From assembly GCF_052114605.1 (NCBI RefSeq), contig NZ_JBFRFB010000001.1:186001-250000 (forward strand): 64,000 nucleotides of DNA, in the 5' to 3' direction. Below the pieces are notes generated by a model. It had not been told where the DNA came from. It was given only the letters and a program-made list of their open reading frames with translations, and searched no databases. The first letter of the stretch is position 1. Each line of letters opens with the position of its first letter. The DNA is from Microvirga sp052114605 (GTDB lineage: Bacteria > Pseudomonadota > Alphaproteobacteria > Rhizobiales > Beijerinckiaceae). The translations under genes and the position numbers were made by a program. Below are positions 26,414 through 34,862 of this stretch, piece after piece.

Positions 26414-27479
26414 GCTGACGCCCCGGACCACCGTGTCTCCGGTGATGCGGGCGCTCGCCCCGGTCGCCGCGTTCATTACGGCTTTCCTGATCGCAGGTTT
26501 CGTCATCTGGCTCATGGGCCGCTCGCCTATCGCGGCCTTCGATGTCTATGTGCTGCAGCCGCTCAGCGACCCCTGGTCGCTGCAGGAACTGCTCGTGAAG
26601 GCGACGCCGCTCGCGCTCATCGCCATCGGCCTGTCGTACTGCTTTCGTGCCAATCTCTGGAACATCGGCGCGGAGGGGCAATATGTCATCGGCGCCGTTC
26701 TCGGCAGCTGGCTTGCCCTGAAGACCCATGGCACCGATGCGGGCTTCTGGGTACTGCCGCTCATGCTGCTGCTGGGCATCATCGGCGGCGCTCTCTATGG
26801 CCTGATCCCGGCTTTCCTGAAGACCCGGTTCGGGGTCAATGAAATCCTCACCAGCCTGATGCTGGTTTATGTGGCCCAGCTCATCCTCGACTACCTCGTG
26901 CGCGGCCCCTGGCGTGATCCGAAGGGATTTAACTTTCCGCAATCGGTCACCTTTGATCCGTCCGCGACCTTACCGCCCGTGATCGAGGCGAGCCGGGTAC
27001 ATCTCGGTACGGTTTTTGCCCTCGTCGCAGTGCTTGTCACCGCGGTAGTCCTGGGGCGGACCCTGTTCGGTTATCGTCTCAAGCTGACCGGGGATGCGCC
27101 CCGTGCCGCGCGGTTCGCGGGCTTCAGCTCCAAGGCGACGACCATGGCGGTCTTCGCGATTTCGGGCGGACTGGCGGGTCTTGCCGGCATCGCCGAGGTA
27201 TCGGGCCAGATTGGGCAGCTCCAGCCCTCGATCTCGCCGGGATACGGGTTCACGGCCATCACGGTCGCATTCCTGGGCAGGCTTAACCCCATCGGTATTC
27301 TTATCGCAGCGCTCGTCGTGGCGCTGACATTCATCGGCGGCGAGAGCGCGCAGATCATGCTGAAGTTGCCGCTCGACCTGACGCAGGCCTTCCAGGGCAT
27401 CCTGCTCCTCTGTGTGCTCGCGGCAGACGCCCTGGTGAGCTACCGCATTCGTTTCGTCACACGGGGAGGGGCCAAGTGA
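26397..27479 (+). CDS. BMP-type ABC importer, permease 1
   Basis: This inner-membrane permease of the BPD_transp_2 family overlaps the ATPase gene by 17 bases. ATGs at 26397 and 26403 are both possible; GGGGAT precedes the second. Hydrophobic segments alternate through about 360 residues, with NLWNIGAEGQYVIGAVLG and TRFGVNEILTSLMLVYVAQL, which are typical of the YufP/NupP group. The late YGFTAITVAFLGRLNPIGIL is also typical. It pairs with the next gene to form the transmembrane channel. Confidence 0.93.
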   Translation: MLMRFELTPRTTVSPVMRALAPVAAFITAFLIAGFVIWLMGRSPIAAFDVYVLQPLSDPWSLQELLVKATPLALIAIGLSYCFRANLWNIGAEGQYVIGAVLGSWLALKTHGTDAGFWVLPLMLLLGIIGGALYGLIPAFLKTRFGVNEILTSLMLVYVAQLILDYLVRGPWRDPKGFNFPQSVTFDPSATLPPVIEASRVHLGTVFALVAVLVTAVVLGRTLFGYRLKLTGDAPRAARFAGFSSKATTMAVFAISGGLAGLAGIAEVSGQIGQLQPSISPGYGFTAITVAFLGRLNPIGILIAALVVALTFIGGESAQIMLKLPLDLTQAFQGILLLCVLAADALVSYRIRFVTRGGAK

Positions 27480-28393
27480 CCATCTTTGAGGCCATTCTCC
27501 TCACCATCGTCACCGCATCCACGCCGCTCCTGATTGCCGCTCTCGGGGAACTCGTGTCCGAGCGCTCCGGCGTTCTGAACCTCGGCGTCGAGGGTATGAT
27601 GGCGATGGGGGCCGCGTGTAGCTTCGCCGCTGCCGTCACTTTCAACTCGACGCTGCTCGGCGTTAGTGTCGGGATGCTCGCCGGAGCCCTCATGGCGGCT
27701 CTGTTCGCCCTGGTCGTTCTGGGTTTTGCCGCGAACCAGGTCGGTTCGGGCTTGGCGCTGACTATATTCGGGCTCGGCCTATCCGGTCTGATCGGCGCTC
27801 CCTTCGTCGGCGCACGCCGCGATCCCGTATCGCCCGTGGACGTTCCCTTCCTGAGCGATATCCCTGTCGTTGGCCGCCTGTTTTTTGAGCAGGATCTTTT
27901 CGTTTACGCATCCTTCGCCCTGACGATCCTGGTCGCGATCTATCTCACCCGGACACGATCCGGCCTGACCCTGCGTTCCATTGGCGAGAACCATACCTCG
28001 GCCAATGCGCTGGGGCTGCCTGTCTGGCGGGTGCGCTTCTGGGCCATTGTGTTCGGCGGCGCCTGCGCTGGCTTAGCCGGGGCTTATCTCGCACTTGTCT
28101 ATACCCGTTTCTGGTCGCCCGGCATGACGGCGGGCCGAGGCTGGATTGCGCTTGCGCTCGTGGTTTTCGCGGCCTGGCGGCCCGGCTGGCTGCTGGTTGG
28201 AGCCTATATCTTCGGGGCCGCGACCGTGCTCCAGCTCCATGCCCAGGCGGCGCAGTTCGGCGTGCCCTCGCAACTGCTCTCGGCGGTGCCTTATCTCGCC
28301 ACGATCATCGCCCTGCTGCTCCTGTCGCTACGGCATGGCCGAGCTATTGGAGCGCCTGGTTCTCTGGGTACGCCGTTCGTGCCTGACCGTTAG
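27476..28393 (+). CDS. BMP-type ABC importer, permease 2
   Basis: The GTG start overlaps the preceding stop codon (GTGA), so the two permeases are translationally coupled. The 305-residue product contains GELVSERSGVLNLGVEGMMA, the conserved glycine-rich first-loop motif of YufQ/NupQ-like permeases, followed by ENHTSANALGLPVWRVRFWA and GRGWIALALVVFAAWRPG. About eight to nine membrane helices are visible. It is followed after 103 bases by the binding-protein gene. Confidence 0.93.
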   Translation: MTIFEAILLTIVTASTPLLIAALGELVSERSGVLNLGVEGMMAMGAACSFAAAVTFNSTLLGVSVGMLAGALMAALFALVVLGFAANQVGSGLALTIFGLGLSGLIGAPFVGARRDPVSPVDVPFLSDIPVVGRLFFEQDLFVYASFALTILVAIYLTRTRSGLTLRSIGENHTSANALGLPVWRVRFWAIVFGGACAGLAGAYLALVYTRFWSPGMTAGRGWIALALVVFAAWRPGWLLVGAYIFGAATVLQLHAQAAQFGVPSQLLSAVPYLATIIALLLLSLRHGRAIGAPGSLGTPFVPDR

Positions 28394-28496
28394 GCAAAGT
28401 GGTGTTAATCTGATCAAATTGCAGGCAGAGGAATTCTTGCCAGAAGCCTTAAGACCTGCGACGGAATGGTTGAATTCTAAACTCGAGGGAACGAGC

Positions 28497-29579
28497 ATGT
28501 TTTCAGGGAAAGTCTTTGGAGCCGTTGCGGGGGCTGCGGTTCTGGCTCTGTCTGCCACCGGCGCATTCGCGCAGGCGAAGGACAAGATCAAGGTCGGCTT
28601 CATTTATGTGGGTCCGGTGGGCGACCACGGCTGGAGCTACCAGCACGACCAGGGCCGCCAGGCCATCGAGAAGGCCTTTCCAGGCAAGGTGACCACCACC
28701 TTCGTGGAAAGCGTGCCGGAGGCCGATTCCGAGCGTGCCATCGAGCAGCTGGCCCGTACCGGCCACGACCTGATCTTCACGACCTCGTTTGGCTTCATGG
28801 AGCCGACTCTCAAGGTCGCGAAGAAGTATCCGAACATCAAGTTCGAGCACGCCACCGGCTTCAAGCGGAACCCGAACCTCTCGACCTATGCGGCGAAGTT
28901 CCATGAGGGCCGCTACATCATCGGCAAGATCGCCGGCAAGATGACCAAGTCGAACACCATCGGCTATGTAGGCGCTTTCCCGATCCCGGAAGTGGTCGCC
29001 GGTATCAATGCTTTCTACCTTGGCGCCAAGTCCGTGAACCCGGACGTCAAGATCAAGATCGTGTTCGCCAACACCTGGTATGACCCCGCGAAGGAAGGCG
29101 ATGCCGCCAAGGCTCTGCTCGACCAGGGCGTAGACATGCTGGCCCAGCACACGGACAGCCCGGCTCCGATTCAGGCAGCCGAGGCGCGCGGCAAGTTCGG
29201 CTTCGGTCAGGCCTCCGACATGGAGCGCTTCGCTCCCAAGGCCCAGCTGACCGCCATCGTCGACAACTGGTCCGACTATTACGTCGCCCGCGCCAAGGCC
29301 GTTCTCGATGGCACCTGGAAGTCGGAAGACACCTGGGGCGGCATCAATGCCCACATGGTCGTCATGTCGCCCTACAAGAACATGCCCGACGACGTGAAGA
29401 AGCTGGCCGAAGAGACCGAAGCCGCCATCAAGTCAGGCCAGCTCAACCCCTTCAAGTGCCCCATCATCGGCCAGGACGGCAAGGAGATCGAGTGCAAGGG
29501 CAGCGGCGCTCTCTCGGACGAGCAGGTGCTCGGCATGAATTTTTACGTGCAGGGCATCGAGGACAAGATCCCGCAATAA
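28497..29579 (+). CDS. BMP family periplasmic substrate-binding protein
   Basis: The start MFSGKVFGAVAGAAVLALSA follows a GAGGGAACGAGC leader and gives a signal peptide cut near AFAQA. The 360-residue protein belongs to the BMP (basic membrane protein, PnrA-like) family, with KVGFIYVGPVGDHGWSYQHD, the helix DQGRQAIEKAFPGKVTT, and DLIFTTSFGFMEPTLKVA. The C-terminus has VDMLAQHTDSPAPIQAAEA. The DHGWSYQHDQG segment is at the ligand-binding site. PnrA relatives bind purine nucleosides, while some proteobacterial members bind other small molecules. A strong terminator follows, then pncA. Confidence 0.94.
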   Translation: MFSGKVFGAVAGAAVLALSATGAFAQAKDKIKVGFIYVGPVGDHGWSYQHDQGRQAIEKAFPGKVTTTFVESVPEADSERAIEQLARTGHDLIFTTSFGFMEPTLKVAKKYPNIKFEHATGFKRNPNLSTYAAKFHEGRYIIGKIAGKMTKSNTIGYVGAFPIPEVVAGINAFYLGAKSVNPDVKIKIVFANTWYDPAKEGDAAKALLDQGVDMLAQHTDSPAPIQAAEARGKFGFGQASDMERFAPKAQLTAIVDNWSDYYVARAKAVLDGTWKSEDTWGGINAHMVVMSPYKNMPDDVKKLAEETEAAIKSGQLNPFKCPIIGQDGKEIECKGSGALSDEQVLGMNFYVQGIEDKIPQ

Positions 29580-29602
29580 GGCGGTTTCTCCGATTGAATA
29601 CG

Positions 29603-29631
29603 AAGGCAGCCGAGCGATCGGCTGCCTTTTT
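29603..29631 (+). terminator. Intrinsic terminator after the BMP binding-protein gene
   Basis: A perfect 11-base-pair stem AAGGCAGCCGA/TCGGCTGCCTT closes on a GCGA tetraloop (a stable GNRA-type loop) and is followed by TTT. It begins 24 bases after the stop and ends the ABC operon before pncA. Confidence 0.93.
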
Positions 29632-29675
29632 CGTTTCGGGGACTATCTCCACCGACAGGTTCAGGAAGGTGCACG

Positions 29676-30314
29676 ATGGCGCAGCAGAATAAGATCAGGC
29701 CGGGAGAAGACGACATCCTGATCGTCGTCGATGTGCAGTACGATTTCCTGCCCGGCGGCGCTCTGGCCGTGCCTGATGGCGATGCGGTGATCGCGCCCAT
29801 CAACCGGGTGGCGAAGGCCTTCCGCCATGTGGTCCTCACGCAGGACTGGCACCCGGAGGGCCATGCCTCCTTCGCCTCCAGCCATGCCAAGCAGCCCTTC
29901 GACACGACCGAGCTGCACTACGGCACGCAGGTGCTTTGGCCGGATCACTGCATTCAGGGCACAACGGGCGCGGAGATTTCCCGCGACCTTGAGATTCCGC
30001 ATGCGCAGATGGTCATCCGCAAAGGTTACAATGCGCGGATCGACAGCTATTCGGGTTTCAAAGAGGCCGACCGCGAGACCTCGACCGGGCTGGCGGGGTA
30101 TCTGAAGGAGCGTGGTTTTCGACGGGTGTTCTGCGCCGGCCTTGCGCTCGATTTCTGCGTCGCCTGGACAGCCCTCGATGCGGCCGAGGCAGGGTTCGAG
30201 ACCTACCTCATTGAAGACGCCTCGCGGGCCATCGATGCAGACGGCTCACTCGCCAAGGCGAAGGCCGATTTGAGCGCGGCTGGAGTGAGGCTCATCCGCA
30301 GCGAGCAGATCTAG
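29676..30314 (+). CDS. pncA: Nicotinamidase (PncA-type)
   Basis: PncA hydrolyses nicotinamide to nicotinate for NAD salvage. The 212-residue protein has the catalytic Asp in VVDVQYDFLPGGALAV, the metal ligands in TQDWHPEGHASFAS (DxHxxxH), the active-site Lys in VIRKGYNARIDSYSGF, and the nucleophile Cys in CAGLALDFCVAWTALDA. All catalytic triad residues are therefore present. An AGGAAGG site precedes the ATG. It sits just after the BMP-type nucleoside importer, with a terminator between, which suggests but does not prove a shared role in nicotinamide or nucleoside salvage. Confidence 0.95.
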   Translation: MAQQNKIRPGEDDILIVVDVQYDFLPGGALAVPDGDAVIAPINRVAKAFRHVVLTQDWHPEGHASFASSHAKQPFDTTELHYGTQVLWPDHCIQGTTGAEISRDLEIPHAQMVIRKGYNARIDSYSGFKEADRETSTGLAGYLKERGFRRVFCAGLALDFCVAWTALDAAEAGFETYLIEDASRAIDADGSLAKAKADLSAAGVRLIRSEQI

Positions 30315-30329
30315 GTCTAGATCACCGCC

Positions 30330-30419
30330 GTCATGGCCGGGCTTGTCCCGGCCATCCCGATCCGAAAAGTGCGCCATTTCAATCGATCGGGATCACCGGC
30401 ACGAGGCCGGTGATGACGT
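30330..30419. repeat. Two-hairpin palindromic repeat, inverted copy of 11478-11569
   Basis: GTCATGGCCGGGCTTGTCCC opens the first hairpin and GATCACCGGC/GCCGGTGATGAC forms the second, joined by GATCCGAAAAGTGCG. It sits between the convergent ends of pncA and rimO, a usual place for such elements. Confidence 0.75.
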
Positions 30420-30446
30420 CCGAGGTGAATGACAAGGCACCGTGCC

Positions 30447-31763
30447 TTAAACAATCGTCCCGTGAAGGTCGTATTCGTCCGAGCTTTCGATCTTCACATT
30501 CACGATCTCGCCCGGCTTGAGCGGCGTCTTCGAAGCCACATAGACCACGCCGTCGATCTCAGGCGCGTCGTACTTGGTGCGGCCCGTGGAGACCGTCGCG
30601 CCATGTTCGTCGATGATGACGGGCAAGGTCTTGCCGACACGGCCTTTCAGAAGCCCGGCACTGACTTCCTGCTGGGTTTGCATGAAGCGGTGCCAGCGCT
30701 CCTCCTTCGCCTCGTCCGGCACGGCGCCGGGGATGTCGTTGGCGGGAGCGCCCTGGACCGGCTCGTACTGGAAGCAGCCGGCGCGGTCGATCTTGGCTTC
30801 CCTCAGCCATTGCATCAGCAGGTCCACATCCTGCTCCGTCTCGCCGGGGAACCCGACGATGAAGGTGGAGCGGATGGCGAGATCCGGGCAGATCTCGCGC
30901 CATTTCTTGATGCGCTCCAGGGTCTTCTCCTGGTTGCCGGGGCGGCGCATGAGCTTGAGCACGCTCGGCGAAGCATGCTGGAAGGGAATGTCGAGGTAGG
31001 GCAGGATCTTGCCCTCTGCCATGAGCGGGATGACTTCGTCCACATGCGGATAAGGGTAGACATAGTGCATGCGCACCCACATGCCGAGCTCGCCCAGCTC
31101 TTTGGCGAGTTCATAGAAGCGGGTACGGACCTCCCGGTCCTTCCACATGCTCGGCTGATACTTGATATCGAGGCCGTAGGCGCTGGTATCCTGAGAGATG
31201 ACCAGGACTTCCTTGACGCCGGCTTTCGCAAGCTTCTCGGCCTCGCGCAGCACATCCCCAATGGGGCGGCTGACGAGGTCGCCGCGCAGCTTGGGGATGA
31301 TGCAGAAGGTGCAGCGATTGTTGCAACCTTCTGAAATCTTTAAGTAAGCGTAGTGTCGCGGCGTCAGCTTCACGCCTTGGGGCGGCACGAGATCGAGGAA
31401 CGGATTGTGGGCCGGCGGGACGGCTTTGTGAACGGCCGAGACCACAGATTCATAGGCCTGGGGGCCCGTGATCGCCAGGACGTTCGGGAACTGCTCGCGG
31501 ATCTGCTCGGGCTCGGCGCCCATGCAACCGGTGACGATGACCTTGCCGTTCTCGGCCATGGCCTCGCCGATAGCTTCCAGGGACTCGGCCTTGGCGCTGT
31601 CGAGGAAGCCGCAGGTGTTGACGATGACCACGTCGGCTCCGTCATGCTCCTTGGTCAGCTGGTAACCTTGGGCGCGAAGCTGGGTGATGATGCGCTCAGA
31701 ATCGACCAGGGCTTTGGGGCAGCCCAGGGACACGAACGAGACTTTGGGTGCGGGAGCATTCAT
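30447..31763 (-). CDS. rimO: Ribosomal protein S12 methylthiotransferase RimO
   Basis: RimO is a radical-SAM enzyme that adds a methylthio group to an Asp of ribosomal protein S12. The 438-residue protein has three N-terminal cluster cysteines (SLGCPKALVDSE with Cys15, VNTCGFLDSA, VTGCMGAEPEQI). The radical-SAM motif SEGCNNRCTFCIIPKLRG (CxxxCxxC) follows. A C-terminal TRAM domain has DEYDLHGTIV at its end. RimO is chosen over MiaB by CPKALVDSE and by IDGVVYV. It faces the repeat and pncA downstream. Upstream lies a long leader region shared with glgP. Confidence 0.96.
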   Translation of the reverse strand: MNAPAPKVSFVSLGCPKALVDSERIITQLRAQGYQLTKEHDGADVVIVNTCGFLDSAKAESLEAIGEAMAENGKVIVTGCMGAEPEQIREQFPNVLAITGPQAYESVVSAVHKAVPPAHNPFLDLVPPQGVKLTPRHYAYLKISEGCNNRCTFCIIPKLRGDLVSRPIGDVLREAEKLAKAGVKEVLVISQDTSAYGLDIKYQPSMWKDREVRTRFYELAKELGELGMWVRMHYVYPYPHVDEVIPLMAEGKILPYLDIPFQHASPSVLKLMRRPGNQEKTLERIKKWREICPDLAIRSTFIVGFPGETEQDVDLLMQWLREAKIDRAGCFQYEPVQGAPANDIPGAVPDEAKEERWHRFMQTQQEVSAGLLKGRVGKTLPVIIDEHGATVSTGRTKYDAPEIDGVVYVASKTPLKPGEIVNVKIESSDEYDLHGTIV

Positions 31764-31953
31764 CCGCCAAATCCAATCTAGAAACTATTCTGACATCCGG
31801 TTGGCGCCCCGAATGGCGCCGCATCGCCGAAAAAAGCATGGCAAGAACTGCCCTCTGGTCGATGCCGCGCTCCGCGCTGAGAAGCGCGCGACTGAAACGC
31901 GGGAAACGCTTACAACACCCTGTGTTCCTTTACAACACTGGCCTTCCTCGTGC

Positions 31954-31993
31954 CCGGCCTGCCTGCGGCAACGTGATGCCGCAGGCAGGCCGG
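31954..31993. repeat. Perfect 17-bp inverted repeat upstream of the glycogen phosphorylase gene
   Basis: CCGGCCTGCCTGCGGCA (31954-31970) is repeated exactly in inverse as TGCCGCAGGCAGGCCGG (31977-31993) around the loop ACGTGA. It ends 77 bases before the GTG start of glgP and is not followed by a T-run, so it is not a simple intrinsic terminator. The surrounding 307-base gap (31764-32070) holds no gene. It also holds a direct repeat TTACAACAC at 31910-31918 and 31930-31938. Confidence 0.8.
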
Positions 31994-32070
31994 AGACCTG
32001 AAAAGGCTGGAAAATCGCCGGCTCATTGTCTCACATTGCGGGTTCAGGTTTTTAATGATTGGAGAATGCC

Positions 32071-33765
32071 GTGTCATCCATCGAGACCTACCTGCCTAAA
32101 GCACGGATTGCCTATCTTTCGATGGAGATCGCGATCCGGTCCGAGATGCACACCTATTCGGGCGGACTGGGCGTTCTGGCTGGCGACACGGTGCGCTCTG
32201 CGGCGGATCTGGCGCTTCCCATGGTCTTCGTCACGTTGGTGAGCCGCCAGGGCTATCTACGACAGGAAATCGACGAGGATGGACGGCAGGTCGACCGCTC
32301 CGATCCGTGGGATGTGACGGAATGGGCCACGCCCTTGTCTCCCGTCCAGGCGGCGATGATCGAAGGCCGTCCTGTCTGGGTGCGTCCCTGGCTCTACGAA
32401 CTCACATCCTCCCATGGCAACAAGGTGCCTGTCCTGCTCCTCGACACGAATGTGGAGCAGAACGATCCGCAGGACCGCACCATCACCGATTGGCTCTATG
32501 GCGGCGATAACGAATATCGCCTCAAGCAGGAGATTATCCTCGGCGTCGGGGCGGAACGCGTTCTGCTGGCGCTTGGCTTCCGGATCGAAACCTATCACCT
32601 CAACGAGGGGCATGCCGCGCTCCTGCCGCTCGCACTCCTGCGCCATCATCCACGCCCCGAGAACGCTGCTTCCGGAGTGCTGCCCTACGATGTGGAGGCG
32701 GTGAGGAAGCAATGCGTCTTCACCACCCACACGCCGGTCGAAGCTGGACATGACCGGTTCGGGTACGGCGATGCCACGCGCGTTCTCGGCGACTTCGTTC
32801 CCCTCGATCACCTGAAGGCGCTGGGTGGGCACGAAAATCTCAACATGACGACATTGGCGCTGAGTCTGAGCGGATACGTGAACGGTGTCTCTCTTCGTCA
32901 CGCGGAGGTGACGCGGCATATGTTTCCCGGTCACCGCATTCACGGGATCACCAACGGCGTGCATCTCGGACAGTGGACGCATCCGCTTTTCGCACGGTTG
33001 TTCAGTAAGATCGCGGCGGATTGGGAGGACAGGCCGGAAGTCTTGTCCGATATCGAACAGATCGGAGATGAAGAGATTTGGGGCGCGCACGAAAGCGCCA
33101 AGCGTGAGCTTGTCGATCTCGTGCGCGAGAGAACAGGCGCGACGCTCGATCCGACTATACCGATCGTCAGCTTCGCGCGCCGCATGACGAGCTACAAGCG
33201 TCCAAGCCTGATCTTCAGCGATTGGGCGCGCCTTCTCGACATTCACCGCCGCTTTCCGTTTCAGATCGTGTTCTCAGGAAAAGCACACCCGCGCGATGAA
33301 GGCGGCAAGGCCATGATCCGCGAGATCACGAGTCAGGCACAGGATGCCCGCATTCCGGTGGCATTCGTGCCGAATTACCAGATGGAAATCGCCCGCACGC
33401 TCGTCGCAGGCAGCGATGTTTGGCTGAACAATCCCATACCGCCTTTGGAGGCTTCCGGCACCAGCGGCATGAAGGCTGCCGTCAACGGCGTTCTCAACCT
33501 GAGCACTCTCGACGGCTGGTGGCTGGAAGGCTGCGAGGAGGCGGTGACGGGCTGGGGCATCGGCCAGCAGGAAAATCCTGACGAACACGCCCGGGCTCTG
33601 TACGAAAAGCTGGAAGGCGTCGTGCTGCCTCTCTTTGCGCATGATCGGCCCCGCTGGATCTGGATGATGAAGCAGGCCATCGGGCAGATCGGTCCGGTCT
33701 TCAACACACGCCGCATGATGCAGGCCTATGCCAGGGAGGCCTATGGCCTGCATTTGCCGGATTGA
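32071..33765 (+). CDS. glgP: Alpha-glucan (glycogen) phosphorylase, short form
   Basis: The enzyme releases glucose-1-phosphate from alpha-1,4-glucans with pyridoxal phosphate. The GTG at 32071 is chosen because GGAG lies seven bases before it; TTG at 32059 is a weaker choice. The 564 residues include IAYLSMEIAIRSEMHTYSGG, LNEGHAALLPLALL, FTTHTPVEAGHDRF, KAHPRDEGGK and, near the C-terminus, PLEASGTSGMKAAVNGVLNL with the PLP-lysine. The length fits the shorter GlgP/MalP-like branch rather than the 800-residue E. coli type. No other glycogen genes are nearby. A perfect hairpin lies in its leader. Confidence 0.93.
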   Translation: MSSIETYLPKARIAYLSMEIAIRSEMHTYSGGLGVLAGDTVRSAADLALPMVFVTLVSRQGYLRQEIDEDGRQVDRSDPWDVTEWATPLSPVQAAMIEGRPVWVRPWLYELTSSHGNKVPVLLLDTNVEQNDPQDRTITDWLYGGDNEYRLKQEIILGVGAERVLLALGFRIETYHLNEGHAALLPLALLRHHPRPENAASGVLPYDVEAVRKQCVFTTHTPVEAGHDRFGYGDATRVLGDFVPLDHLKALGGHENLNMTTLALSLSGYVNGVSLRHAEVTRHMFPGHRIHGITNGVHLGQWTHPLFARLFSKIAADWEDRPEVLSDIEQIGDEEIWGAHESAKRELVDLVRERTGATLDPTIPIVSFARRMTSYKRPSLIFSDWARLLDIHRRFPFQIVFSGKAHPRDEGGKAMIREITSQAQDARIPVAFVPNYQMEIARTLVAGSDVWLNNPIPPLEASGTSGMKAAVNGVLNLSTLDGWWLEGCEEAVTGWGIGQQENPDEHARALYEKLEGVVLPLFAHDRPRWIWMMKQAIGQIGPVFNTRRMMQAYAREAYGLHLPD

Positions 33766-33826
33766 TGACGATCAAGCAATTGCCACGCAGCCGACCTTAT
33801 ACTCGCTCGGAGGACAGGAGGTCGCC

Positions 33827-34024
33827 ATGTTGGGCTGGATCGTTCGAGGCTTGATGATCGGTGCCGGTGTTATCACAGCCATCTTCATGGCGAAGGATGC
33901 TCCCTTATACGGGGTCGTGCAAACGCCCCTCGCAATCGGGCTTCTCACGCTGTTTGTCGCCATCGTAGCTTTCTGGCCGCAGCGCTGGATACCGAAATTC
34001 GATCGGTGGCACAGGCGCCAGTGA
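33827..34024 (+). CDS. Small two-helix membrane protein
   Basis: A GGAGGTCGCC site directly precedes the ATG at 33827. The 65 residues give two membrane helices (WIVRGLMIGAGVITAIFMA and AIGLLTLFVAIVAFWPQ) linked by a short loop, with a basic C-terminus (KFDRWHRRQ). I do not recognise a family. It begins 61 bases after glgP and ends three bases before the convergent SIP gene. Confidence 0.7.
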   Translation: MLGWIVRGLMIGAGVITAIFMAKDAPLYGVVQTPLAIGLLTLFVAIVAFWPQRWIPKFDRWHRRQ

Positions 34025-34027
34025 GGT

Positions 34028-34837
34028 TCAGTCCAGATACGCGAACCCGCCTTCAGCAAGGCCGCGCTTCCAGTGGTTCAGCACGTGGATCCTGTCGCGG
34101 TCGAGCCCGGGCTTTGTTTTCATGTAGTTTCGGATCGAGCGCGCGCATACGCTCTCGGCACCCGCCCATACCAAAACGCGGCTGTCGGAGGGCCATGCGG
34201 TGGCCTTGACGGCGTCCTGTAGTGTCTCCGATCTGTGCGTCCCGCAGAGCCAGCGGACATCCACGCCCGAGGGCTTGGTGAACACCTGCATCTCGGATTC
34301 ATCCGGGATCTCGATGATGGCCTGCCCCTTGGCTGTCTCGGGCAGATTTTCCAAAATGAAGGCTATGGCGGGCAGGGCGGTATGGTCGCCTGCCAGAAGA
34401 TACCAGTCGATGTTCTGGCTGGTCGGGCAGCCCGGTCCCCACAAGCCCACAGTATCGCCGGCTTGTGCCCGCGCGGCCCAGGCCGACGCGATGCCGCGGT
34501 CTCCATGCATGACGAAATCGACATGCATCTCCCCTGCCGTCTTATCGAACCGCCGGACGCTGTAGGTGCGCATGACGGGCCGCCTTTCGACCGGTGGCCA
34601 TACCAGACGACCTTCAGGCGACAAGGTGGGCCATTCCGGCTCCACGCCCTGCGGCGGGATGAGCAGCTTGATATAGGGACCCAACGCATTGCTCGGCACG
34701 TCGAAGGTTTCGAGATCCTTCCCGCCCAGAACGATCCGTCGCATGAGAGGCGTCAGGTCATAGGCGCGCACGACATGAAGCATGCAGAGCTGCAGCTTCG
34801 GCTCGTCGCGGGGCACAGCCTTGGTCAATGCCGACAT
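34028..34837 (-). CDS. Siderophore-interacting protein (NADPH-dependent ferric siderophore reductase, SIP family)
   Basis: SIP-family flavoproteins reduce ferric siderophores in the cytoplasm and release iron. The 269 residues include the FAD-binding RPVMRTYSVRRFDKTAGEMH, then DFVMHGDRGIASAWAARAQ and WYLLAGDHTALPAIAFIL (nucleotide-binding region), with the C-terminal VWAGAESVCARSIRNY and LNHWKRGLAEGGF. It is the last gene of the fhu block, 25 bases after fhuB, and fits as the iron-release step for the imported hydroxamate siderophore. Confidence 0.94.
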   Translation of the reverse strand: MSALTKAVPRDEPKLQLCMLHVVRAYDLTPLMRRIVLGGKDLETFDVPSNALGPYIKLLIPPQGVEPEWPTLSPEGRLVWPPVERRPVMRTYSVRRFDKTAGEMHVDFVMHGDRGIASAWAARAQAGDTVGLWGPGCPTSQNIDWYLLAGDHTALPAIAFILENLPETAKGQAIIEIPDESEMQVFTKPSGVDVRWLCGTHRSETLQDAVKATAWPSDSRVLVWAGAESVCARSIRNYMKTKPGLDRDRIHVLNHWKRGLAEGGFAYLD

Positions 34838-34862
34838 GTGGTCGATCCTATGGTGAGAATGC

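Noticed and set aside
31904..31928. GGAAC-N15-CGTT on the minus strand, upstream of rimO
   Set aside because: The spacing is 15 bases, outside the usual 16-17, and lies about 140 bases from the gene. It is probably chance.
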